64,000 bases of DNA from Flavobacteriales bacterium (GTDB lineage: Bacteria > Bacteroidota > Bacteroidia > JACJYZ01), in NCBI GenBank assembly GCA_020635855.1, contig JACJYZ010000003.1:62001-126000 (forward strand), written 5' to 3'. The position numbers were made by a program, and so were the translations under genes. Below the pieces are notes generated by a model. It worked only from the letters and a program-made list of their open reading frames with translations. It was not told the origin of the DNA and did not search any database. This document shows positions 43,378-50,288 of the stretch, piece by piece (position 1 is the first letter of the stretch; each line of letters begins with the position of its first letter).

Positions 43378-45192
43378 CTATGTATAGATTTCACTTCCCT
43401 GGTCAACAAATTCTTTTGCCTTTTCCTGTAATCCCTGGTCAATGGCTTCTGCATTTTCCAGGCCCTGGTTGTTTGCGTATTCTCTGACTTCCTGGGAGAT
43501 TTTCATTGAGCAGAACTTGGGTCCGCACATCGAACAGAAGTGGGCCACCTTGGCATTTTCCGAAGGCAGGGTTTCGTCATGAAACTCCCTGGCCGTATCC
43601 GGGTCAAGGCTCAGGTTGAATTGATCCTGCCACCTGAATTCGAACCGGGCCTTGCTCAGTGCATCATCCCGTAGCTGTGCTCCGGGGTGACCTTTGGCGA
43701 GGTCAGCGGCATGTGCTGCGATCTTGTAGCTGATCACCCCATCCTTCACATCCTTCTTGTTGGGAAGGCCCAGGTGTTCTTTGGGTGTTACGTAACAAAG
43801 CATGGCACAACCATACCAGCCGATCATGGCAGCGCCGATGGCGGAAGTGATATGGTCATACCCCGGAGCGATATCCGTGGTAAGGGGCCCGAGTGTGTAG
43901 AAAGGTGCCTCGTGGCATACCTCCAGTTGCTTGTCCATGTTCTCCTTGATCAGGTGCATGGGTACGTGCCCCGGTCCTTCAATCATCACCTGTACATCAT
44001 TCGCCCATGCGGTGTGTGTGAGTTCACCCAGTGTTTCCAGTTCTGCAAATTGGGCTTCGTCGTTGGCGTCGGCAATGGACCCGGGGCGCAATCCGTCGCC
44101 CAGGGAGAAGGCCACATCATAGGCTTTCATGATCTCGCAGATCTCATCAAAATGGGTGTAAAGGAAATTCTCCTTGTGATGGGCCAGGCACCACTTGGCC
44201 ATGATGGAACCACCGCGCGATACAATACCGGTTACGCGTTTGGCGGTCATCGGCACATAGTGCAGCCGCACACCGGCGTGAATGGTGAAGTAGTCTACCC
44301 CTTGTTCGGCCTGTTCGATCAAAGTGTCCCTGAAGAGTTCCCAGGTGAGGTCTTCGGCGATGCCGCCGGTTTTCTCGAGTGCCTGGTAGATGGGAACGGT
44401 GCCGATGGGTACGGGTGAATTGCGGATGATCCATTCCCTGGTTTCATGGATGTTCTTGCCGGTAGACAGGTCCATGATGGTATCGGCGCCCCAGCGGCAG
44501 GCCCAAACCGCTTTTTCCACTTCTTCCTCGATGCTGGACGTAACGGCTGAGTTTCCGATGTTGGCATTGATCTTTACCAGGAAGTTGCGTCCGATGATCA
44601 TGGGTTCGCTTTCCGGGTGGTTGATGTTGTTGGGGAGGATGGCACGTCCGGCGGCGATCTCATCGCGCACGAATTCGGGTGTGATCCACTTGATTTTTGA
44701 AGACCCGTTGGTTTGCTGGATCCGTTGGTTTTCGCGGATCGCTACATATTCCATTTCGGGTGTGATGATGCCTTTACGTGCATAATGCATCTGAGAGACG
44801 TTGGCGCCCTCTTTCGCTTTCAGCGGTTTTTTGAGGTGTGCAAAGCGAAGGTGATCCAGGTCGCTGTTCAGCAATTGCTGGCGGCCGAACTCGGATGAGA
44901 TTCCGGGCAGTTCCTGCACATCTCCGCGTGCCATGATCCATTCGGATCTCAGTGCGGGCAGTCCCTCCCTTACGTCGAGGTTCATTGACGGATCGGTGTA
45001 AGGCCCGCTGGTATCGTACACAACCACATCCTTATTGGACTCTTTTAAGCCATTCATCAACTGTGAATCCTCAAGGTGGATTTTGCGCATGGCTACACGG
45101 ATGTCATGCATCTGGCCGGGTACGTATATTTTTTCGGAACAGGGAAAGGGTGTTCGCGTGATGGTATGTTCGTTTGGGATGGAATTTTTCAT
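43378..45192 (-). CDS. thiC: Phosphomethylpyrimidine synthase
   Basis: 604 residues. The central radical-SAM-like barrel has NINHPESEPMIIGRNFLVKI, GADTIMDLSTGKNIHETREW, VDYFTIHAGVRLHYVP, SRGGSIMAKWCL and IEGPGHVPMHLIKENM. The C-terminal iron-sulfur motif CSMCGPKFCSM is present. It rearranges aminoimidazole ribotide to hydroxymethylpyrimidine phosphate. It lies 9 bp after thiS under the TPP riboswitch. Confidence 0.98.
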   Translation of the reverse strand: MKNSIPNEHTITRTPFPCSEKIYVPGQMHDIRVAMRKIHLEDSQLMNGLKESNKDVVVYDTSGPYTDPSMNLDVREGLPALRSEWIMARGDVQELPGISSEFGRQQLLNSDLDHLRFAHLKKPLKAKEGANVSQMHYARKGIITPEMEYVAIRENQRIQQTNGSSKIKWITPEFVRDEIAAGRAILPNNINHPESEPMIIGRNFLVKINANIGNSAVTSSIEEEVEKAVWACRWGADTIMDLSTGKNIHETREWIIRNSPVPIGTVPIYQALEKTGGIAEDLTWELFRDTLIEQAEQGVDYFTIHAGVRLHYVPMTAKRVTGIVSRGGSIMAKWCLAHHKENFLYTHFDEICEIMKAYDVAFSLGDGLRPGSIADANDEAQFAELETLGELTHTAWANDVQVMIEGPGHVPMHLIKENMDKQLEVCHEAPFYTLGPLTTDIAPGYDHITSAIGAAMIGWYGCAMLCYVTPKEHLGLPNKKDVKDGVISYKIAAHAADLAKGHPGAQLRDDALSKARFEFRWQDQFNLSLDPDTAREFHDETLPSENAKVAHFCSMCGPKFCSMKISQEVREYANNQGLENAEAIDQGLQEKAKEFVDQGSEIYT

Positions 45193-45201
45193 GGTAAAAG
45201 T

Positions 45202-45441
45202 TTAGCCTCCCTGGGTGGCGTGGATAATCAGAATATGGTCGCGATCATTCAGCAAGGTCCTGTTCCAGTCGGAAAGGGGGATCACGTCACTGTTGACTGC
45301 AAGGGCGATTCCCTGGCGTGCTTCAAGTGACAGTTGCCGTATCAGGTCCGAAACGGAATAACCCGATTGAACCCGGTGGATTTGATCGTTCACATGAACG
45401 GTGATGTGTTCCCCTGTATCTGTGTTGTCGAACGCTTGCAT
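45202..45441 (-). CDS. thiS: Sulfur carrier protein ThiS
   Basis: 79 residues of ubiquitin-like fold, ending in the required Gly-Gly (HATQGG), which carries the thiocarboxylate. Features are ITVHVNDQIHRVQSGYSVSD, ALAVNSDVIPLSDW, and LNDRDHILIIHATQGG. It is the first gene of the thi operon, 18 bp after the riboswitch. No ThiF, which would adenylate the Gly-Gly end, is in this operon. Confidence 0.93.
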   Translation of the reverse strand: MQAFDNTDTGEHITVHVNDQIHRVQSGYSVSDLIRQLSLEARQGIALAVNSDVIPLSDWNRTLLNDRDHILIIHATQGG

Positions 45442-45459
45442 TGAATGCTCAATGTCTGC

Positions 45460-45555
45460 AAGGGGTGCGAGAGTCCAGCCAATCCCTTCGCCGGCATGAT
45501 CCGGAGCAGGTTCGATGGGTATGTTCTCAGCCCCGGATCAACCGGGACACCCCTT
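45460..45555 (-). promoter_or_regulatory. TPP riboswitch (THI element)
   Basis: On the minus strand the closing stem is AAGGGGTG with CACCCCTT. The conserved core is GGGGCTGAGAACATACCC, then TCGAACCTG, and GATCATGCCGGCGAAGGGA. It binds thiamine pyrophosphate. The aptamer ends 18 nt before the thiS start, so closing it would hide the ribosome-binding region; this points to control of translation. Confidence 0.95.
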
Positions 45556-45632
45556 TGCTTGGTCGTACAAAATTGACCAAATACAACTTGATTTCCAAAG
45601 TTGTTTCCAAAAAGTTACCAACCGGTAGATGC

Positions 45633-46370
45633 TTACGCGGATTTGACAGCTGTTCCGAGCACATCAAGCAGGGAGCTGTTTGACTCGATGGCGTTGCCCA
45701 CCACGATGACATCGGCCCCTGCATGGCATGCGGCTATCACCTGTTCGGGAGTGCATATCCCTCCTCCGGCAATGATCGGCAGGTCGGTGGATTGCCTCAC
45801 GGCGGAGATCATTTCGGGTGGAATGGGGTGTTTGGCTCCGCTTCCTGCATCCATATAAAGTACCTTCAGTCCCAGCAACTCACCGGCCATGGCTGTGCAT
45901 GCGGCGATGTCGTATTTGGTGCGCGGAATAGGAAAGGTATTGCTGATATAAGAAACGGTAGTGGCCTGGCCACCGTCGATGAGCATATAACCCGTCGGGA
46001 TCACTTCCAGTTGGGTTTGTTTGATCATCGGGGCTGCGATCACGTGGTTCCCGATAAGCATTTCCGGGTTTCTGCCGGAAATCAGGGACAGAAAGAACAA
46101 TGCATCGGCGTTGTCAACCACCTGGAGGATGCTGCCGGGGAACAAGACCACGGGTTTGCCCGTCACCTCCTTGATCCTGTCAATACAGGTGCGGGTAGAT
46201 TGTGCCCTGACCAGGCTACCGCCCACGAAGATGAGGTCCACGCATGCTTCTCCCGATTGCATCAGGGATGTGAGTTGGCCATCGTTCAGGTCGTCCGGAT
46301 CGATCAGGACGGCGAACAGTTTGCGGTTCTCTTTGCGGGCCGCTGCTATGATCTTGTATACGTGGCTCAT
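45633..46370 (-). CDS. Geranylgeranylglyceryl phosphate synthase family protein (PcrB-like)
   Basis: 245 residues from 46370 (MSHVYKIIAAARKENRKLFA). The TIM-barrel family markers are VLIDPDDL, LIFVGGSLVRAQ, VVLFPGSILQVV, FFLSLISGRNPEMLIGNHV, PTGYMLIDGG, YMDAGSGAKHPIP, and LPIIAGGGICTPEQV. These enzymes link a polyprenyl diphosphate to glycerol-1-phosphate. In archaea they make membrane lipids; bacterial homologues (PcrB in Bacillus and the Bacteroidota group) also make such ethers with different chain lengths. It lies 11 bp after the phosphopantetheinyl transferase gene. Confidence 0.9.
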   Translation of the reverse strand: MSHVYKIIAAARKENRKLFAVLIDPDDLNDGQLTSLMQSGEACVDLIFVGGSLVRAQSTRTCIDRIKEVTGKPVVLFPGSILQVVDNADALFFLSLISGRNPEMLIGNHVIAAPMIKQTQLEVIPTGYMLIDGGQATTVSYISNTFPIPRTKYDIAACTAMAGELLGLKVLYMDAGSGAKHPIPPEMISAVRQSTDLPIIAGGGICTPEQVIAACHAGADVIVVGNAIESNSSLLDVLGTAVKSA

Positions 46371-46381
46371 GGCTGGCAATA

Positions 46382-47017
46382 TTAACCATATTTCGTCACG
46401 TACACCAGCACAAAATCTTCCCTTGATATGAATCCGGCCTGTAATAGGTGATCCCTGCAACGAATCAAAAAACCGTTTTCGGGTTGTTTGGGGTCGGGCC
46501 AGCTTTGTATGTGAAGGTCTTTCCGGAAATCAAGTCCACCCGCCCCGTCCCACTTATATGCCGCTTCTTTCCCGCTCCAGGCCAGTGCTAGTATTTCGGG
46601 CAAATGGGTTCGGATGTGCTGAGCCTTTGACAACTCGTCTTGCGAAAGGTATCGATCGGCGATGCGATCAAAGGTCCGCGACCGCATCTCTATGTCAATC
46701 CCGATGTTGCGGTCGGCCACGGCTACGGCAGCATAGGTGTGGGCATGGGAAAAGGAGACCCCGGTGGATGTGTCACGTAAGAATGGTTTTCCCTGTTCAT
46801 TGTAAGAGATGTTGCATGGATCGTGGCCCATGCGGGTTAGCAAGGCCCGGGCGGCGAGGAACTGGCATTGTCGTTCTTTCTGTTTGAATGTGGCCAATCG
46901 GTCCAGGTCAACCGGCGTGAGTGAGGTCAGGGTCATCAATTCATCCCGTTGTTGGGAAATGCCCCAGATGCCGATCTGAAGGCTTCCGCTTGAATGAATG
47001 ATTTGGTCCGACTGCAT
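46382..47017 (-). CDS. 4'-phosphopantetheinyl transferase, Sfp type
   Basis: 211 residues. The transferase motifs are GKPFLRDTSTGVSFSHA (GxP...SxSH), NIGIDIEMRSRTFDRIA with the metal-binding Asp/Glu, and LALAWSGKEAAYKW with the catalytic Lys. It attaches the phosphopantetheine arm to acyl or peptidyl carrier proteins. A carrier protein partner is not in the window. It diverges from ahcY and appears to form an operon with the GGGP synthase gene. Confidence 0.92.
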   Translation of the reverse strand: MQSDQIIHSSGSLQIGIWGISQQRDELMTLTSLTPVDLDRLATFKQKERQCQFLAARALLTRMGHDPCNISYNEQGKPFLRDTSTGVSFSHAHTYAAVAVADRNIGIDIEMRSRTFDRIADRYLSQDELSKAQHIRTHLPEILALAWSGKEAAYKWDGAGGLDFRKDLHIQSWPDPKQPENGFLIRCRDHLLQAGFISREDFVLVYVTKYG

Positions 47018-47082
47018 GATGCGGGGTGGTGGTACCCGGCAAAGATAGGAGGTTTGGTCTACACGCGGGGTTGCCCCTTGAA

Positions 47083-47113
47083 TTGGTAATTGAAAAGGTG
47101 TTTTCTACCTTTG
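47083..47113 (+). promoter_or_regulatory. Promoter of ahcY
   Basis: TTG at 47083-47085, exactly 20 bases, then TACCTTTG at 47106-47113: a full consensus match. It predicts a ~35-nt leader. Confidence 0.8.
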
Positions 47114-47153
47114 CCCATCCATTGAGTATTCATCAAAAAAGGAAAATCTCAAA

Positions 47154-48473
47154 ATGAGCCAAACTACGGTGCAAAAATTTGAAAAATATAAGGTAAAGGA
47201 CATTTCACTTGCCGCCTGGGGCCGCAAGGAAATCGAACTGGCCGAGGCAGAAATGCCCGGTCTGATGGCCATTCGTGAAGAATATGGCGCGAAGAAACCG
47301 CTGCAAGGCGCACGCATTGCAGGTTGTTTGCACATGACCATTCAAACCGCTGTTCTGATCGAGACCTTGGTGGAACTGGGTGCGGAAGTTACCTGGTCAT
47401 CATGCAACATCTTTTCAACCCAGGATCATGCTGCTGCAGCGATCGCGGAAAAAGGTATTTCCGTATATGCCTGGAAGGGAATGAACGATCAGGAGTTCGA
47501 CTGGTGCATTGAGCAAACATTGTTTTTCGGTGAAGACCGGAAACCACTGAACATGATCCTCGACGATGGTGGAGATCTCACCAACATGGTGCTGGATCGT
47601 TATCCCGAATTGGTGGAAGGCATCAAAGGTATTTCCGAAGAAACCACCACCGGTGTGCATCGCTTGTACGAGCGCGCAAAAAAAGGAAAACTCCCGCTGC
47701 CGTGTATCAATGTGAACGATTCCGTTACGAAATCCAAATTCGATAACAAGTACGGTTGCCGCGAATCATTGGTTGACGGCATCCGCCGTGCTACCGATGT
47801 GATGATCGCAGGTAAGGTGGCCGTGGTTGCAGGATATGGTGATGTGGGCAAAGGTTCCGCACAATCGTTGAGCGCTGCCGGTGCCCGTGTGATCGTGACC
47901 GAGATTGATCCGATCTGCGCCCTGCAGGCTGCCATGGAAGGTTACCAGGTGATGAAAATGGATGATGCGGTGAAGCTTGCTGACATCGTGGTTACCGCTA
48001 CCGGTAATAAGGACGTGGTTGTAGGCCGTCACTTCGAGAACATGAAAGACAAGGTCATCGTTTGCAACATCGGTCACTTCGACAATGAGATTGACATGGC
48101 ATGGCTCATCAAGAACCATGGTTCAACCAAAGTGAACATCAAGCCGCAGGTGGATAAGTTCACCGTGAAAGGTCATGATGTGATCGTATTGGCGGAAGGT
48201 CGCCTGGTGAACCTGGGATGTGCAACAGGTCACCCGTCGTTCGTGATGTCAAACAGCTTCACCAACCAGGTGCTGGCTCAGATCGAGTTGTGGAAGAACA
48301 GCGGCGGCTACGAAAACAAGGTGTACACGTTGCCGAAGCATCTGGACGAAAAAGTGGCTGCGTTCCACCTCGCCAAGATTGGGGTGCAACTGGAAACCCT
48401 GACTCCGGAACAAGCCGAATACATTGGCGTGGAGCAGAAGGGCCCGTTTAAACCCGACTACTACAGGTACTAA
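47154..48473 (+). CDS. ahcY: Adenosylhomocysteinase
   Basis: 439 residues with the SAHase markers: AGCLHMTIQTAVLIETLVEL and WSSCNIFSTQDHAAAAIA in the substrate domain, NDSVTKSKFDNKYGCRESL with the catalytic Lys and Asp, the NAD site KVAVVAGYGDVGKGSAQSL, and the C-terminal PFKPDYYRY tail that closes the neighbouring active site in the tetramer. It splits S-adenosylhomocysteine to adenosine and homocysteine, and so relieves product inhibition of methyltransferases. It has its own strong promoter; its 3' end runs into the GCATAC repeats. Confidence 0.98.
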   Translation: MSQTTVQKFEKYKVKDISLAAWGRKEIELAEAEMPGLMAIREEYGAKKPLQGARIAGCLHMTIQTAVLIETLVELGAEVTWSSCNIFSTQDHAAAAIAEKGISVYAWKGMNDQEFDWCIEQTLFFGEDRKPLNMILDDGGDLTNMVLDRYPELVEGIKGISEETTTGVHRLYERAKKGKLPLPCINVNDSVTKSKFDNKYGCRESLVDGIRRATDVMIAGKVAVVAGYGDVGKGSAQSLSAAGARVIVTEIDPICALQAAMEGYQVMKMDDAVKLADIVVTATGNKDVVVGRHFENMKDKVIVCNIGHFDNEIDMAWLIKNHGSTKVNIKPQVDKFTVKGHDVIVLAEGRLVNLGCATGHPSFVMSNSFTNQVLAQIELWKNSGGYENKVYTLPKHLDEKVAAFHLAKIGVQLETLTPEQAEYIGVEQKGPFKPDYYRY

Positions 48474-48478
48474 TTACA

Positions 48479-48538
48479 GCATACTGCAAGAGCTACAGCA
48501 ACAGTTCGCCGTAGCTTTAGCGGAGCAACCATACAGCA
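48479..48538 (+). repeat. GCATAC-type repeat and palindrome directly after ahcY
   Basis: Five bases after the ahcY stop the DNA reads GCATACTGCAAGAG, then CTACAGCAACA, then a looser copy of the palindromic element (48504-48529, GTTCGCCGTAGC...GCGGAGCAAC), then CATACAGCAAGAGC. It is in the same orientation relative to ahcY as the copies behind the other genes. Confidence 0.8.
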
Positions 48539-48585
48539 AGAGCATACAGTGGGAGGTTTCCCGGACTGTATGCTCTTTTGTTTTG
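48539..48585 (+). terminator. ahcY terminator built from the GCATAC repeat
   Basis: A perfect 12-bp stem, AGAGCATACAGT with ACTGTATGCTCT, an inner GGGA/TCCC, and then TTTTGTTTTG. The arms are the dispersed repeat sequence itself in inverted copies, so this repeat family can form a working terminator. Confidence 0.85.
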
Positions 48586-48620
48586 TTCTATGTTAAGTCT
48601 TGTATTGAGCCTCACACTTG

Positions 48621-48692
48621 CTGTTGCTGTATGCTGTTGCAGTATGCTGTTGCGGTATGCTCTTGCAGTATGCTCTTGCAGTATGCTCTTGC
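48621..48692 (-). repeat. 13-bp tandem repeat, about 5.5 copies, abutting the Rieske-like gene stop
   Basis: Successive units CTGTTGCTGTATG, CTGTTGCAGTATG, CTGTTGCGGTATG, CTCTTGCAGTATG, CTCTTGCAGTATG, then CTCTTGC, with exact 13-bp spacing. Read on the minus strand the gene's TGA stop runs directly into GCAAGAGCATACTGCAAGAG. Confidence 0.9.
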
Positions 48693-49136
48693 TCAATTAA
48701 AAATATGCACCCACGTTCCGTCGAACGAGGTTTCATATTGTTTGAGGGGCAGGGTGGCCGGGCCTTTGACAACCGACCCGTCAAACAAAAGAAAGGTTGA
48801 TCCGCAGCAGGGGTCTGTCACCTGGATGTTGGTGGAGTCTACTTCCACTTTACCACAGCTAGATGATGGTTGATAAGGGCAGTGCCGGTCGAAGGCCAGG
48901 AAGGCGTCAAGGGATTGGCGGTACACAACGATTCCCCTTGAACCTCCTACAATGTAAACCCATCCTCCGGGTGCGTTCAGGTCGGTGAACCCTGGTTCTG
49001 TCGGAGAAACATAGATGTCCACAGCAACGTCAGGAACCCTTTCATCGTTCTTTTTGCATGCAGCTATCAGGGCTGCGCATGCGAACAACATAAGGAAGGA
49101 CAGATGTCGTGACTTGAGCTTTTTTGTTATCTTCAT
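48693..49136 (-). CDS. Rieske-like lipoprotein lacking histidine ligands
   Basis: 147 residues from 49136 (MKITKKLKSRHLSFLMLFAC). A lipobox LIAAC near residues 23-27 marks it as a lipoprotein. The C-terminal ~100 residues follow the Rieske fold: AFDRHCPYQPSSSC, then VTDPCCGSTFLLFDGSVVKG, then PATLPLKQYETSFDG. In a true Rieske protein the two ligand pairs are C-x-H and C-P-C-H-G; here they read C-P-Y and D-P-C-C-G, so both histidines are absent. It may bind no 2Fe-2S cluster, or a different metal or disulfide. The copy-rich 13-bp repeat abuts its stop codon. Confidence 0.75.
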   Translation of the reverse strand: MKITKKLKSRHLSFLMLFACAALIAACKKNDERVPDVAVDIYVSPTEPGFTDLNAPGGWVYIVGGSRGIVVYRQSLDAFLAFDRHCPYQPSSSCGKVEVDSTNIQVTDPCCGSTFLLFDGSVVKGPATLPLKQYETSFDGTWVHIFN

Positions 49137-49227
49137 GGAGAATGGAATCATCAGGCAAAGTTATGAAAGTCTCGCCTGGTATTAATTGTAACTTTGACAC
49201 GCGACTGTTAAACAGAATGTGCAAAAG

Positions 49228-49557
49228 ATGAAAAGGAAACGTTGGATACGAGGTTTGGTTGCGGTTTTGCTGGTGCTGATGTCCGGTGTGGTGATGGCAC
49301 AGGCTGAGGGGCCCGGCGACAGTCCGGCATCCAAGAAGAAGCCCAAAACCCAGCAGGAGCGTGCGGCGCAAAAGGACAAGCAGAAAAAGCTGAATGAAGC
49401 CAAGAAGATTGATAAGATGCTTCATAAACGGGCGAAGAAAATTCAGTCCAAGGAAACGCGGAAAATGATGAAGAAGAGCAAGCGAAAATCCAAACGGATC
49501 GTGGAAAAAAGAAGGGATCCTTTTTATATTCGCTGGTTCAGAAACAGGAGGCATTGA
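49228..49557 (+). CDS. Small, highly basic secreted protein of unknown function
   Basis: 109 residues: MKRKRWIRGLVAVLLVLMSG forms a signal peptide with cleavage at VMAQ, followed by a very Lys/Arg-rich tail (KKKPKTQQERAAQKDKQKK and KMMKKSKRKSKRIVEKRR) likely to form charged helices. I do not recognise a family. Its stop overlaps the TTG codon at which the next frame opens, and both genes probably form one unit. Confidence 0.65.
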   Translation: MKRKRWIRGLVAVLLVLMSGVVMAQAEGPGDSPASKKKPKTQQERAAQKDKQKKLNEAKKIDKMLHKRAKKIQSKETRKMMKKSKRKSKRIVEKRRDPFYIRWFRNRRH

Positions 49558-49559
49558 CC

Positions 49560-50084
49560 ATGATGACGATCACTCCCATTGTGATGACAATGGACTTCAA
49601 CTACACTACGCTGATATACATCCTGATCGGGATCGTGTACTATGCATTCAGGGCCATTGGAAAAGGAGCCAAAGAAGATGGCAAGCCGAAGAAGGCACCG
49701 AAGAAAAACCTGCTTGAAGAGCTGGAGGACATGATACGGGAAAAGCAGGAACCTGCTCCCAAACCCGCGCCTGCCCCCGTTCAGCAGTCATCTCCGCCTC
49801 CCCAGCGCGATCGCCAGAAGTCGGCAAAATCCACACATTCGGATTCAACGCATCTGAAGGAGACGTACAGTTCGCGCATAAGGATGATGGACCAGGTCAC
49901 GGCAGAAGGCAGCAGCATCATGCATCCCGTGCCACCGAGTGCGCACATGCATGACCCGAAAAAAAGCAAGGTTAAAATCGTGCGCCTGAAGAAAAGGAAA
50001 ACAGCCTTCAACCTGCGCCGGGCGGTGATTCAATCCGCAATTCTGGAAAGGCCGTACGCTGACACGGGAAATCCTACCGCTTAA
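49560..50084 (+). CDS. Small membrane-anchored protein of unknown function
   Basis: About 174 residues. The start is unclear: ATG at 49560, 49563 or 49590; the last gives MDFNYTTLIYILIGIVYYAF, a good single membrane helix near the N terminus. It is followed by a charged part (KAPKKNLLEELEDMIREKQE), a Pro-rich linker (PAPKPAPAPVQQSSPPP), and a basic C-terminal end (KVKIVRLKKRKTAFNLRRAV, then IQSAILERPY). The tail pattern is familiar from Bacteroidota hypothetical proteins. It begins at the stop of the preceding small basic protein gene. Confidence 0.65.
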   Translation: MMTITPIVMTMDFNYTTLIYILIGIVYYAFRAIGKGAKEDGKPKKAPKKNLLEELEDMIREKQEPAPKPAPAPVQQSSPPPQRDRQKSAKSTHSDSTHLKETYSSRIRMMDQVTAEGSSIMHPVPPSAHMHDPKKSKVKIVRLKKRKTAFNLRRAVIQSAILERPYADTGNPTA

Positions 50085-50189
50085 TAATTATTCATTGACA
50101 TTACCCCCTTTCTTTGCTACTTTCGATTTAACATTCCCTCCTAACATAAAAGCCACCGCATCAACGGCTTGTCATTTTTCAGAAAGATT

Positions 50190-50221
50190 TTGCGATTAAA
50201 AACTTCTTTTTTATACCTTTA
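50190..50221 (+). promoter_or_regulatory. Likely promoter of the envelope operon
   Basis: TTG (50190-50192), 21 bases, then TACCTTTA (50214-50221). A second candidate lies upstream: TTG at 50095, 20 bases, then TACTTTCG at 50118-50125. Both are one base off the consensus. The first would leave a ~60-nt leader and the second ~157 nt. Confidence 0.55.
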
Positions 50222-50288
50222 CCCCCTCTGAAAATCTCGCATCACATTTTCGGTTTTTTGATTTTTTAGTTACCAAAAAAATTGCATT

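Noticed and set aside
48621..48692. Possible CRISPR array from regularly spaced repeats
   Set aside because: The 13-bp units are contiguous with no spacers and there are no cas genes.
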